A stretch of DNA of 64,000 nt from Patiria miniata (taxonomy: Eukaryota; Echinodermata; Asteroidea; Valvatida; Asterinidae). Location of the stretch: contig NW_024037070.1 of NCBI RefSeq assembly GCF_015706575.1, positions 5,947,874 to 6,011,873 on the forward strand, in the 5' to 3' direction. A program made the translations under genes and the position numbers. Below the pieces are notes generated by a model that was not told the origin of the DNA, searched no databases, and saw only the letters and a list, made by a program, of their open reading frames with translations. Each line of letters starts with the position of its first letter. Position 1 is the stretch's first letter. Of the stretch, positions 47,807-60,948 are shown piece after piece.

Positions 47807-50800
47807 TCATGGCCTGGGATTACGAGTACGAAGCCTGCGTGATCTCCGCACATCATGAAAAATGTCTTCATCACATTCACTATCATCGCTAGACTCCTCC
47901 GACTCGTGGAAGTCGTCATGTTCCCAATCTCGGAGCCCATCTCGCTTGAACTCCCACAAACCGTGACTTCCATCCCACTATCAAAAAAAAAATAACAGTC
48001 ACCAAATTATTCAAACTGTAAAAATAACAGTCACCAAATTATTCAAACTGTAGGCCTGGGCGAGTAGTGGATTTTCCTACTCGAGTACTTGCAGAGAAAT
48101 TACCCGCGAGTAGTCTACTAAATTCCCATAAAAATAGAGAAAATGGCATAATGCTTCTCACGAGTACCTACTTCTACTCATGCCATGACGAGTACTCGAG
48201 TAGATGAAAAACCAATACAACAAGGAGTACAACGAGTAGCGAACACTACTCATGAGTACTCGAATTACTAGCCCAGTACAACTAGGCATAAGGCCTAAGA
48301 TGCTCCCTGCTTTACGAAGCTGTGTGTGTGTGTACGAAGGTTTGGACTAGCAAATAGATTACTAGACACCACAGCATGATTAATGCCAACACTTCAAAAA
48401 ATTGGTTAGTTCCACATTTAAATTTTCACTATATCCTCCAGTAACCACTCCCTTCTCTGATGCAAATAATAGCCAAATAAAGAACAAGAACAAACATGGA
48501 ATCTTAAACCACATAAATGTCCGTCTCTTACTGATGAACTGACGATGTTGTTCTCGTAGGGATGCCAGGAGACATCGCGGACGCAAGCCCTATGACCGTC
48601 CAGTTTCCTCACAATCTTCCCAGTCAAGACGTCATAAACTGAAGGAATTTCAATGCACAGTTTTAATATTAGGCCTTTCCATGTACATCATTCTTTCGTA
48701 CAGGCTCCTGGAAAGCACCAAGGATATTTAGTCTGAACACAGACTCGAAATGGCGGACTATTGTGGACTGCCATTTTAAGTCCGATACCCATCAGGGCAT
48801 AGTTTGTCAGGTCGACCTGTGACATAGAGGTCAACCTTATTTAAATATAACATGAGATATGTCAAATGGATAGCTCAACCAATGAAATCCACAGGTACGA
48901 AACTTCGTCAAGGCTCATAGCAATCAAAACATCAGAAGCATGAGGCCGCTGCCTGCCTCATATTGTATACACATATACGTTATGAGGTCAAGGTTTCTGG
49001 GCTAAAGATTATTATGTTAATGTTGGTATGTCTTCATAAAAATCAAGCTATGAAACTCGCTGTTTTGTCGTTTTTGACAAACACTGTAGAAAGTTTTCTG
49101 CAAATTGGACAAATGAATATTTCTGCCTAATAAATTGCCAGTCTCAAAACTGATCCTCTCGATTTTAAAAGCACATTAAGTTCGATGTGCATGTTTGGTG
49201 AGAATCTTTGGACAGCTGTGAAAGCTGGCAGGTCCTAAACGAAACAACAACTTTACTTCGTCAGTGAGGGAAACCCCAGCGAGCGACGAATCAGCATTTC
49301 AAGATTCCAAGGATATTAATTCAAAGCGAACTTACTGATGACACCACCCGTTGCACAACCACAGTAGATGTATTTCTGTAATGAAAGAAGGATATTTAAA
49401 CATGATGGTAAATAAGTGATATCCTTATATTGCAATATCCTTATTTTTTCTCATGCGCAGGTGGGAGTGAGTGTTTGCATGTCAACCTGTCTCCTTAAAG
49501 CTATAGTCCATCATTTGCAGCTATCCGAAAAGTAACTGGCATAATTATTGTTGAAAAACATACTTGGTTGAAAGATAGTAAGGGGACTAAACTCCCTATG
49601 AAATTATTCTTTCTGGCAAGCTGTCATTTTGAAGTAATCAACGAAAGAAGGCCTTTCCAACGGTGCTTCTTAAGACACACCGTAGGAAAATTTAAATTAG
49701 TAGTTTGTTTTGTTATTCGGCCAAGCGCGCGAAAGCATTGGCACGACGCACACACACGCGCGGTTGCTATAATTCGTCGGATCAGTGCGCGACATCGCGT
49801 AACTGCAATCGGCTCAGTGAGAACGTGTCTCGGACGCTGAATTCAGGCCCATTTCAAAACATGATTCAGCAAATTTTGATTTGAAATTGAGATCCTAGAA
49901 TGCTGTTTTTCTCGGAATATACAGCTGAAGCTGAGCTGAAACTTCATCAGGTTAGTTGCTCAGTACCCTTCTTTAGATTTTGAGCACTTTTGTTGCTTCA
50001 AACTGCACAAATTACAAATGATGGACTATCTTTAAAAACTGATTAACCCATTAGTCACTGTACCGCCTAAACCGCTCTGCATATTATTCCCTCTAGCGCC
50101 TGATTCCACCCGAGCACTCAATGGTTTAAGGGATTCCTCAGTGGCTAAACACAATTATAATTATAACAAGTATTTATGAAGTGCATATATCCACCAGTAT
50201 TGGTGCTCAAGGCGCTTCATCATTATTACCCTGCTCATTGGGCCAATGAAACATTCCAAATACCATCTCAGCTCCCTGGGGAGTATACAGCTCAATACTG
50301 CCATTTCGGTGCAAAGTAGCTAAAATCAACCACAATAACCATCTCTGCCCTCACAGGTACCCATTTACTCCTGGGTGGAGAGAAGCAATGAGTGACAAAG
50401 TGCCTTGCCCAAGGGCACACGCACCATAACCCCAGGCTGGACTCAAACCCACAACCTGCAGAATTACCCGCAGACCACGAATTCAGTGCTCCAGACAACG
50501 AGGCCACGGCACTCCACAATGTAGTACACTTATTTAATGGGTAAACTTCACAAAAATGTCTTGAGCGCCCCCCTCATAAACTGAACCTGCACAGTACCCT
50601 GACTACCATAGCTCAAAGTATATGATATTCGCTTATTTACCTGGTCAGTTGTGAACGCAGGGGAGAAATGACAGCGGATGCAAGTGTGGAGCACACCGTG
50701 ACCTTTGTAAGTCAGCAATGACGTGTCGCCATCGATGAAGTTTTTCCTTTTCGCTGTGGTAACATTCATTGAAAGAGAGAAAGGTAGCATCAGACAGTGA

Positions 50801-53800
50801 TATAGTCGTGTCGTCCACAAGTCTTCACCAGATGGGGTGGGAGTGGGGTCGGGATGGGTAAGGAGTTGGGGTGAGGGTGGGAGTTGGGCGGGGTTGGGAA
50901 ATGGGGGGAGGTGGGGGTTGGGGTGATGGTGGGGGTTGGGGTGAGGGTGGAGATGGGGATGTGGATGGAGGTTGGGATGGGGTTGAGGTAGGGATGGGGT
51001 TGAGGTAGAGATGGGGGTGTGGGTGGGGGTTGGGGTGGGGTGTGGATGGGGGTGGAGGTGGGGTGGGAGTGGAGGTGGGGTGGGGATGGGTGGGAGTGGG
51101 GGTGGGATGGGGTTGGGTGAGGGTAGGGATGGAGGTGGGGGTGGGCTAGGGGTGGGGTGGGAGTAGGGATGGGATGATTATGGGGATGGGCTGAGAGGGA
51201 CCAGACTGATTTCACACTGCACTGTCTATGCACTTACATCTTCTGGGTACCTGTTGCCACCGGTAGTCCCAGTGTTGACCGGCGACAGCCTTCCGACAAT
51301 TGGAGACGGCTGAGGGAGGAGAGAAGAACCTAAGATCCCACAGCTTGATGCTCTGATCCTTGGAGTTGGTGATCAGGTGGCGTCCATCACCCTACAATGA
51401 CAACAAAATTACTTCAAAGGGTAAACGGACAAGCTCCATGGATTAATCAAAATTTTCTGGTTGTGGTTGACAACATTTCTTTGGATAAAAAAAATTATTA
51501 ATATTGAAATTGATTCTGTGTATGTTACACATAGCTAGCAGTTCGTGCATGTAATTCCATTACTGATTTCTCGTCTTTGTTCAACGCTTTCTTTGAAATG
51601 TTTCAATTTGTAGTTTATCGTGTGTACTTTGGATGGATATAGATGTCACTGAGTTGAATTGAGATTGACAAACTTTGGAGTCGTGATGCCATCACTGATA
51701 CGTCCATCTTTAATGTTTGCTGTAAAAAAAATCAGTGTTAAAGGACTGATTCAAATTGTGGTTCATTACTTTTTCTTTGGATGGAAATATACGTCACTGA
51801 ATAGAACTGAACTACATGTACCTTGGAATCTTTGCATTTGATCCCATCACTTATAGGTCCATTTTAACCCCAACCTTGAAATTTGTTGTTTGCCTGTTTT
51901 TGATGAACTCTCGCTTTGAATTTTTTTCAATGTATCGAGACTAATGCTACTTATTGTTTTATGAAATTTGAATTGGAATAAATTCTGTTGATCATACCTT
52001 GGAATCCACACAGGTGATTCCGTCTGTGTGTCCAGCCATTGTGCCGACTGGTTCACACAGCGTGTCGCTCAGCATCCTGCGATCCCACACCTTACATAGT
52101 CCATCATCGCCGCCAGAGAAGAGAATCTGTGAGGTCTCGTCGGCAAAGCGGACCGAGTTGATGTCATCCTCGTGAGCATCTATCTGTAATGAGAAAAGGG
52201 GGGGGGGGGGGGTAAGTAAAGGAGTAAGACATGTAGTTTCCCTTAACCCTTCGCGCAGCGAGCGGGCGGTAAAAGTCCCCAAATTTTCCAAATATGGGCA
52301 TATTTTTTTTTTCAATGGGCCAATTAGGCCAAGTTTCCACATAATCCACACCCCTACTATACACCACAAGCCTGTAGACTCCCATTGGCCAGACCCTAGC
52401 CACTCTGAAGTAAGGAGTGTTGAAAGACAGAAGCCAAGATGGCCCCGTAATTGGAGATCTTAGTGGCCAACCCTTAAGTGCCGCCGATCCCTTTGTGTCA
52501 ACCCCTCGTGCCGCCCAGAGCTCAGACAGGTTGTAAACAATCCCTGGCCATGTGAATGACCTATATCTTGTGCATGTCCAGGCATGCGGGGGTTATTGAC
52601 CTAGAAACACGTGTGGTGATAAAATTCTCCACGTAGCCATTCCGCGTAAAGTTTCTGGGCTTGAAGCTTGAAGGGTAAAAGGCACATAGAATCATTAATA
52701 AGTCAAAAAGTCTTACCCTCATTGTCCTTTTATTGATCTCTCTGTCAAATATGTACAAGAAACCATCGTTCGCCCTGAAATGGAAAAAAAAGGTAGATTT
52801 CAAAGATTACCGGTGGAATACATTAATACCACACCAGAAAACCTGAATATTCAAGACCTCCTTTTTAACATAATTCTCGCATTTTCCATTGGACTTTTAT
52901 ATCACATGAACAATTTTCATCCAGTTTGGTTATAAAGACATAAAAATGAAGGTATTTCTTGACCCAGTCCAATATACTTTCTAGACAAGGGTGTTTAACA
53001 ACTAACCTAAAAGTTTTAGCTCTGTGAATGCTGTATGTTCAAAGAAAAGAATATTCTAAGATCTCGATTTCAATTCAAAAGTTGCTGAGTCGTGTTTTGT
53101 ATTGCGTCCGAAATCAGCGTCCGGGGCACGTTCTCATTCAGCCGATTGCAGCTATGCGATGTCACGCACTGAAGCGATGAATAATAGCAACCGCGCACGT
53201 GTGCGTCATGTCAACGCAAACACAATTTCCAAAACTGGAAACGGCTTTCTTTTATTGTTTTCTTCAAAGTGACAGCATGTCAGAAGGAATAATTTCTCAG
53301 GGAGTTTAGTGTCATTGCTATCTTTAAACAAAGTAACTTTTTCAACAACAATTCTGTTACCGTAATTTCCTGCGGATAAGGCGCGCGGCGGATAAGGCGC
53401 AGGTCCCTAAAATCACCCCAAAAAAATTCAAACGCCAACAGATAAGGCGCACCGCCGCATAAGACGCATGTTTGACCGCACACAGAAGAACACCAGGCGT
53501 CACCCGGTGTCGGTACATCGCCACAAAGGGGCCATTGTGTTGCCTTAGAACGATCACACTATTCGGAGGATGAATTAAGCCGTGTCCGCACTGGACTTTT
53601 TTTTTGGAAGGTTTTACCGAGACGATAGTAAAATGAGAAATGGTCAAATGTGACCACTGTCCGCACTTGGACTTCGACACGGGAAAATATACCCAGACCG
53701 CGTGGGAGAAGTAACCGAGCTGTCACAGTGTCAGTATAATTACTCACCGTACACAGAAAACAAATCGCCGATCACATTTTCAGCCGCCGATACGCACAGT

Positions 53801-56800
53801 AATATTACACACGCCATTTGCATGCACAACATAATCGTTTACATGATATTATTTCATCTTGACACGCTAAATCTTGACGAAAAGGCCTGTAATTCTGACG
53901 CATTTGTGATGCACGTCGTCGAAGCCATGCCGCTGTACGATATTCCGTGCGGCAGCAGTGCCATCAGTATTCGTTGGTTCCCATCGCATGCTTACAGAAT
54001 CGAAGCTATGATGTGGGCCAGGAACCAGTGACTACGGCCTACATACGGTTCCGGACCATGATGTTCCGTGCATGACTACAGTAGCGTATCAGGACGAATT
54101 TGGATCGTAGAAAATAACATACATCGGTGGAGAAAGAGAATTTCTGCAAATTAATTCTCAGAACGTGATCTCTCTTCTCTGTGTATGTATTTGTCCGTTG
54201 AAATATATATTTTAACGAGATTTTACCGCTCGGACTTGATGATACACCGCAGCGTGTTTCTACAAAATGTTCGGCCACACGTGCACTGAGGTTCGCGCGG
54301 TCTCTGTATGCATAACATGGCGCTCGGCCGGAAGTACGCTTTCCTGAGCCGCTTTTACCGACTCGCACTGTTTTCATCTTGATCTTCAGGCTTGCAGACT
54401 TCGAAGATATCCTGTACAATAAACACCCTCAACGTTCACACAATAGAACTTGAGTGAATGCGATTTTCAAACGTTTAAGTAATTCTGATTGCAGCATTTT
54501 CGGAATGAAAAAACGGCCACAAAGAAAAACGTTTGTATGACGGCATTGTTGGAACGAAAGCACGATCACTAAGGGGGATCAACGCATTGCGGCATTGTTG
54601 GAAGGAAAGCACGATCATGGGGGATCAAAACATCGCAGCATTGTTGGAATGAAAATATGGTCACAATGTCTGGAGAGTTGAGCCTCGGTTGACCGCATTA
54701 TTGATTGCGGCATTGAAAGAATTCTTCACACAAAGACCGTCACTTTGAACTCAAGCGACACCAGATAAGGCGCACCTGTAGATAAGGCGCAGCGATGTTT
54801 TTGTGGTCTAGAAAGTCAGATAAGACGCGTCTTATCCGCAGGAAATTACGGTAGTTACTTTTCGGATAGTTGCAAATGATCCACTCTACCTTTAACTAGT
54901 CTGTTTTCAAATGCATGGCAGAGAAAGTGGAGGAAAGTTTTGACTGTCTGTGACATTTTAAACAATAGGAGGGTTTTAATAGTAGTTGCTGTAGCATGGT
55001 GGTGTATCTGAGGCTAAGATAGAATTTTCTCTTGAATAGTGTAGCTTACCCAGCCAGGATCTCTTTGTTGTTGCTGGAAAACTGAACGGAGAACGGACAA
55101 AAATGGCCGTCGCCGGGCTCCATGTCCAGGGCACTGTGGGTCTGGAAATCTCCACGGACGTTGCATAAATGAACTGCACGAGTTTCAAAGAATAAAAACA
55201 CACGCCATTCAGCATCACATTTGGATAACTCATTCTATTTCGAAATAGATGTTCACAAACAAGTGCTTGTAAAAAAAAAAACAACCAATTTTTATTCAAC
55301 ACATCTACCGTGTCTCCACCTCTCAAATTACAATCTTTATAAATCCCACATAGAGGCTGGTCCTTTAGCTCAGTTTAAAAAAATTGGAACATTTTCTAAA
55401 TTAATAAAAAAAACTTACTGTATTCAGACCAACTGGAGTAGATAAGGTAATTACCATCAGGACTGTAGGAATAATGAATAGAAAAACTTGTAAACTTGAC
55501 GTCTTCTAATTAACAATCTTTTGATCACAACACATACTCTCTGCAAGTTCTATCAAAAACGTCCAATGCGAACACGACATTGTCCAATCAAATATCACAT
55601 CTAGATCCCTTACTGTGGGAGATGGATCATTTTTGGAATCTCCAATTTCGAGGACACTTCTCCGGGAGTGAGTTTATGATGCTAAGCTGCAAAGAAAAGC
55701 TGAGATTACTCTGCATTATAAAATTTCATTTTATTTGAAATGCAAACTCTTGACGTACCTGAAGGCTGTGTCTAGTATACTCCAGCCGACATTGCGTGCC
55801 TTGATCTCCTTGAACTTTTGGAACTTGCCGCTGGTGGTGTCGTAGAGCCGCAGGCTCTGGTCCTGGCACCCGGAGAGGAAGACAGAGCCATCCTTGGAGT
55901 AGTTGCCGCAGAAGGCCTTGGTGCTAAACTGGGCCACGGTCCTCATGGTGTTGGGTAAAAACTGGGCAGAGAAATCAGTGACGTTTAAAAGTGAATAAGC
56001 TAAAAAAAAAACAAAAAAACCAGGGAACCAATTCTGGAAGTGACCAATACTTGGTACTCGGTAAACATTCCTCCTGAATTCTCCACTAGGGAGATTGACA
56101 AGGCAGCCTTCTGGAGAGTGGAAACTAATTTGAGTTTGAGTGGTTATAGCACTGTACATGTAATAATAATAATATAATAAGTTGGGAGGCTAATCATCCT
56201 TACTCGCAGCTGGTATGCTGAATTGCAAAGGACGCGGCTACAACGTGGTTGGGCCACTGGCACGTACAGGCGCCTATGGCTGCCGGCCACATCGACCCAT
56301 ATATTTGAAAGAAAAAACCTCCAAAAAGTCCTTTTTAAACAGGAAAAGTCTCATGCCTGGGTAAGAAAACTTGTTTTAGAGGTTTAAAGAAAACTGAGAT
56401 TGTTCTTTATTAAAAAGTAAACTTTTGATTTTACCTCTTCGATACCAAGGAACGGTCACCTCTGGAGAAGGTGCCTAAGCCGCAGCATTTTCCGATGGCT
56501 CTCTGTAAAAAACACACAACAGAGATAGGAAACTGTTATAAAATCTAAATTAACAAGCACAATTTAATATTTATAGTTATTGACATTATTAAACAAGACA
56601 AAGTGAATTCAATTTCATTGTTCCAACCTCATCAAACAAAAACAGTTTCTTCAATACAGTTACAAAGACAGGAATGCATTGCCGGAAATTATCAAAAGCA
56701 TTTCCAATTTCTCAGTATTAAAAAAAATGGTCAAGTCCATGGTTCGACCTTAGCGACAGTTCGCTTGCCAAAAGCGAGTCAAAACAGCGGCGAACTAGTC

Positions 56801-59800
56801 AAAATCATTCCTTAAGTAGTGCGCCTGGCGAGTCAAAATTAGTGCAAATAACATCTTTGTTTGTGACATTCTGGTGCAAAAATTAAAAAATTCTATTGCG
56901 GAATAGTCAAAAGGCCCGTGGACTAAATAAGTGTCTGCTTTACTAGTCTGACTGGCTAATGAAAACAAAGGGCGAACCCTGTTCAGTCCTACCTCGCTGA
57001 CATGACCAAATCCAAGGAAAGAAACGAGCTGAATTTCTCTGTATGACAAGGCAGATGCAATGGAATGATCCCAATTTTGACATTTTCCAATCTCATGCAA
57101 AGTGATGATGTGCAATTTTGAGATGTTTTTAATCTCTCTTATAGTTCATATTTAACTATTTCAATGGTATTTTAAGGGTATTTTTTTCAATATTATATTT
57201 GTTCTCGTGTTTTAGGTATAACTGGATAAGTACTGTGTGTTCTATAATTTCAAGTCTATTTTATGGGACCCCCATGTAAATAAGCCTCTGTAATTGACTT
57301 TGTAGGCTATCCCAGAAAAATATCAACGGTTGGTTTGTTTTTGAAACCTTTACAAACCTTGCTAAGCATGTTGGAGACTGGTGTCACCCCTGGCACCACC
57401 CCGCTGTGGTTCATCCCGGCTTTGAATAACATCTGCTGCTTCAAATCACTCGCCTATTGTATAATAAAATACATTAAAAATGTAAAAACGCATTGTGTAC
57501 AACACTTCCAGAAAAACTTTCCTCACTTGATTCTGGTTAGTTAAAGATATAGTCCATCATTTGTAATTTGTGCATTTTGTTCGTTTAAAGCAACAAAAGT
57601 GTTCAAAATCTAATGAAGGATACTGAACAACTAACCTGATGAAGTTTCAGTTCAGCTTCAGCTGTATATTCCGAGAAAAACAGCATTCTAGGATCTCAAT
57701 TTCAAATCAAAAGTTGCTGAATCATGTTTTGAATTGTTTTGAATTGCAGCTATACCCGATGTCGCGCACTGATCCGACGAATTATAATAACCGCGCGCGC
57801 CTGTGCGTCGTGCCAATGCTTGCGCGCGCTGCGCCGAATAACAAAACGAACTACTAATTTAAATTTTCCTACGGTGCGTCTTAAGACGCACCGTTGGAAA
57901 GGCCTTCTTTCGTTGATTTCTTCAAAATGATAGCTTGCCAGAAAGATTAATTTCACAGGGAGTTTAGTCCACTTACTATCTTTCAACCAAGTACGTTTTT
58001 CAACAATATTATGCCAGTTACTTTTCGGATGGCTGCAAATGATGGACTCTACCTTTAAAGGGCCCATGCTATGTAATTTTTTTTAAATGCAATCCTTGAA
58101 AATGTACCTTTGTGTCCCATTACCCTTTACTTCTATGGGCCTATTCCTCCCTTTCATCACCCACCAAAATCCACCCAACGCCTCAATCCATATCAAACCG
58201 ACCCCTCCCTCCCACAAAAATCCAGCCCCTCCCCATCCATAAGTAAGATATCCTCAACTGGACCTTAAATCCAGATCAAAATCTCGGGAAGACAAAAAAA
58301 AAGTGGCTCTCGGTGAAAAATTGATGACATAAGTAAAAGCCACTGGACTATAAGTTTAACTTACATCTATGGCTCTCGTGTCTGGATTGAGGTCGGCTGA
58401 AACGCAAAAAAAAAAAAAAAATCTTGGCTTTAATTGAAGGAAAGTTACAATTTTTAATATGAAATCCTAAAGTCAATTCACTTTTTTTCCCAGATAAACA
58501 TATTTCATACGTCCTCATTGTTTGCAGCACAAACTTACAGCAATGTTCTGTTCCATTAAATAAGATTTTCAAAAGCTACTTTAAAAGAGTTTTGAAATCA
58601 CATGATTTTTTCAAAAATAAGAAAATGTCATTCCAAGGTCTGGAATAGGGATTAAAGAATGTTTTAGAGTGAAATACACATGTTGTTCATATATTTACCA
58701 TAGCAATGTTTTATAAATTACTGGCACCATTAATAGTTGAACAATTTCAGTCCCAAAAAGTTGCCCACGCAGATATCCTTTATTTTCTCCAAAAAAAAAA
58801 GTTCTTAACGTGAGCATTTCATCTTGATGGAGCATATTACTTATAGTCTTGTGTATATTCGGTAAAAATGTCATGGAAATCTGTTCATGCAAACCAGAGA
58901 TCTAACAGTTTAGAAAAGGCTTCAGATTTTCCACAAATTCCAATGGGATGGGATTAAATACACAGTTCACTTAATTTACATCAGAGTGAAACGGCCCATG
59001 ACAATCTGATGCACTGATAGTATAGGTGAAAAATCCATAGCCTTTTACAATCTGTTAGATCTCTGGTTTGCATGAACGGATTTCCATGGTATTTTCACTG
59101 ATAAACCCAAGAGTATAAAGCTTTGCAAAGTTTTGCCTAATATTGACACACCAAATAACGTTGAATTTGTTTTTAGATGACATTGATTATTTTTTAGATC
59201 TCTGATTAATCCTTTTCAATCATTTTTGTTCACCTTCTGGGCAGCATTCTATAAATGAATCATCATCATCACTGTCCAGTCCTCCAAGATCCAATTCTGG
59301 ACCAGAAGAAATCAGTCGAATCTGGCCACTATGGGAGAATAAAAAGAGAAATATGTTGATATTGGCTGCAATGAAACTATCTAGCAGATGACCTTTTTTC
59401 TGAAGTTTGAAAAACTCATTACTTTTATTTTAATTCATGTATTTGGACACATTCAGAGCATTTAATTTGGAACCATCTCTAATTTAAGACAAATTTCGTT
59501 TCTCCGAAATATCTTTGGAAATTACACCAAAATAGAGGTTGTTAAATGCCCAACTTATTTTCCCAAGGTAAGGAATGTCCTACCAAACCAAAAAATATTG
59601 TAAAGAGGCATTTTCAATTGTTTTTTTCACAGGTTGCAAAGGGGGTGCTATGCAGGGCTGTGAATTTTTGATTATTCTTTGAATTTTTGATAGTAGTCGA
59701 TTATTCTACCTTGGACTCCATTGAATAGTCAGATATTTGTAATCTACTGAGTTTGACGTTGACAATTTCGTCTCATAATAATTGCTGCTGAAATGCCTGT

Positions 59801-60466
59801 ATTTCAAGGCAAAAATATACGTAGTGGCTAACGTTATAGCAGCCATAACGTGATTTTAAACTGCTATCATTACGGTAAATTGCAATAATCACCATTGCGA
59901 ATCTATATCACATTTATAACTACCAGTCCAACCAGAACGCTTCGTTAGCTTCCAAATCCCGATGCTGGTGCACCGTTCAATTGATTTTTAATTTTTTTAA
60001 TTATTTTTTATTGTTTTCTTTACTTTCATGTTTTCAATCAAATTGTACTTTTTATTTTTTTAAAGTACTGCAAAAAATTTATAACTGCATATGGACGATG
60101 TGCCAGATGAAAATAACAAACGGGGTATTGAAATCAACAACATTTTCTATTGTTATTGTAACTTGTCTTGTGGCTGTTTGTATTGTGTTCCCTTCTGGGA
60201 CCCTGTCACCTGAAATACGGTTAGTAAACAAACAAAAGCACGACATTTTGATGATCTCCTCGCGACCAAGTACCTTTACTTTAGTCTAGATAACCAAACG
60301 CAAAATCATGATGTGTCATGTGATTCTGTGCCTACCTTCGCATTAAATACGCCAGCATTTCAGCGTAGTCCATTTCCGAGTCCGAATCTCGTCTCCGGGC
60401 CCCGGAACTAGAAGAACTGGACGATGAATCCCTACTTGCCCTCGCATCGCTCTGTCTGGATCCCAT
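47807..60466 (-). CDS. DCAF11: DDB1- and CUL4-associated factor 11 (WDR23), WD40 ubiquitin-ligase receptor
   Basis: Fifteen minus-strand exons: 60466-60336, 59328-59234, 58396-58365, 57453-57358, 56502-56446, 55961-55759, 55462-55419, 55173-55050, 52774-52717, 52183-51998, 51391-51238, 50753-50641, 49375-49336, 48638-48532 and 47977-47807. They join to 536 residues (human about 546). The N-terminus MGSRQSDARAS and an acidic DYAEMLAYLMRR stretch match DCAF11. WD40 blades start near residue 135 (KAFCGNYSKDG) and run to a WDGSHGLW block near 485. Two WDxR boxes, VWDRR (313-316) and LWDLR (360-363), are the DDB1-docking signature. The protein is the substrate receptor of CRL4 ligases, known to restrain SKN-1/Nrf stress factors in worms and mammals. 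The tail is acidic, then Arg-rich. Introns hold a split short element, a pogo-like insertion, a SINE and a G-rich repeat. The exon 5 donor is uncertain (see findings). Confidence 0.97.
48051..48276. mobile_element. GAGTA-iteron element, copy 2
   Basis: TAGGCCTGGGCGAGTAGTGG at the left and the inverted TACTAGCCCAG at the right. Same family as 16586-17040 but shorter. It is in the last intron of DCAF11, beside a short direct duplication (ATAACAGTCACCAAATTATT, twice, 47991-48052). Confidence 0.65.
49496..50036. mobile_element. Short element, CATAGTCCATCATTTG family, copy 1
   Basis: TAAAGCTATAGTCCATCATT at one end and AATGATGGACTATCTTTA at the other are inverted. Its body matches, in reverse orientation, 57543-58062 and the split copy around 53360-54851. 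It is in DCAF11 intron 12. Confidence 0.75.
50285..50518 (-). mobile_element. tRNA-derived SINE, minus strand
   Basis: On the minus strand: GAGTGCCGTGGCCTCGTTGT (A-box region), GGTTGTGGGTTTGAGTCCA (B box), then GTGCCCTTGGGCAAGGCACT and a CTTCTCTCCACCCAGGAGTA body block. This central block is common in SINEs of marine invertebrates. It is in DCAF11 intron 12. Confidence 0.7.
50821..51190. repeat. G-rich minisatellite (GGGGTTGGGGTGGGGATG words)
   Basis: About 370 bases of irregular GTGGGGGTTGGGGTGAGGG repeats on the plus strand, in DCAF11 intron 11. The plus strand is the template strand for this gene. The open frame on the other strand only encodes Pro/His/Thr repeats. Confidence 0.9.
53360..54851. 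mobile_element. pogo/mariner-like non-autonomous element, 1.49 kb
   Basis: The ends CCGTAATTTCCTGCGGATAA and TTATCCGCAGGAAATTACGG are a perfect inverted pair flanked by TA on both sides. Subterminal AGATAAGGCGCA words recur. Two open frames inside (53702-54031 plus, 54419-54039 minus) show no transposase domain that I can recognise. Confidence 0.8.
54540..54665. repeat. Tandem repeat, about 60-bp unit, inside the pogo-like element
   Basis: GGCATTGTTGGAACGAAAGC, GGCATTGTTGGAAGGAAAGC and GCATTGTTGGAATGAAAATA start three successive diverged units, each followed by GGGGGATCAA-like or GGTCA words. Confidence 0.6.
57543..58062. mobile_element. Short element, CATAGTCCATCATTTG family, copy 2
   Basis: AAAGATATAGTCCATCATTT at the left and AATGATGGACTCTACCTTTA at the right are inverted ends. 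The body holds the palindromic GTGCGTCTTAAGACGCAC. It is in DCAF11 intron 3, followed by a fragment of the 13948-14420 repeat. Confidence 0.75.
58871..59090. repeat. Hairpin with about 38-bp arms
   Basis: GTTCATGCAAACCAGAGATC continuing to TAACAG at the left is mirrored by CTGTTAGATCTCTGGTTTGC at 59052, continuing to ATGAACGGATTTCCATG. The loop is about 145 bases. DCAF11 intron 2. Confidence 0.8.
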
Positions 60467-60948
60467 CAGAAAACCTCCCTACCTCATTGGCTTTCATTAG
60501 TCACAAGAAAGTTTTACCATTGGAACCCCGGCAAACGGAATGATGAAGTTAAATAACAATCGATGTTTACACAAGATAAGCCCATCAAGCGCAGCACGAA
60601 AGGGCACAGCCGGCCGGTACAGCGCCATCTGTTGTTAAGAAATAATAGAGGGCGCTACGCATATTTTATGGTTCGCTCATCGCTCGTCGTACGGGTGTAC
60701 GCCACCATAAACCTGTAAATTATAGTGCGCGCGAGCTCCCCCAGTAAATTTTGAATAAGAGGTCCTTGTGGCCTAGAATTGGGAAAGATTGTAGAAATAT
60801 TTATGTCAATCAAGTATTTGTGACTTGCAGCTTCAAACTGAGTCGATTTTATTCGAAAAAAAAAAAAACCCGGACTTGTGGGTTATTTTGCATAGAGGCG
60901 GGGGAAGGGGGTACATTTAGACCTGGGCCCAGGGATTATACTACCGTT

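Larger units (their letters stand above)
52985..54895. mobile_element. CATAGTCCATCATTTG-family element, copy 3, split by a pogo-like insertion
   Basis: 52985-53357 matches the body of the intact copies (GATCTCGATTTCAATTCAAA, TCACGCACTG, GGGAGTTTAGT) and 54854-54895 is its missing end (GTTACTTTTCGGATAGTTGC, then GATCCACTCTACCTTTAA). The gap between is the element at 53360-54851. Lies in DCAF11 intron 8. Confidence 0.8.

Noticed and set aside
50790-51233. 147-residue open frame rich in Pro, His and Thr on the minus strand
   Set aside because: It is the translation of the G-rich minisatellite in a DCAF11 intron; any frame through such a repeat stays open.
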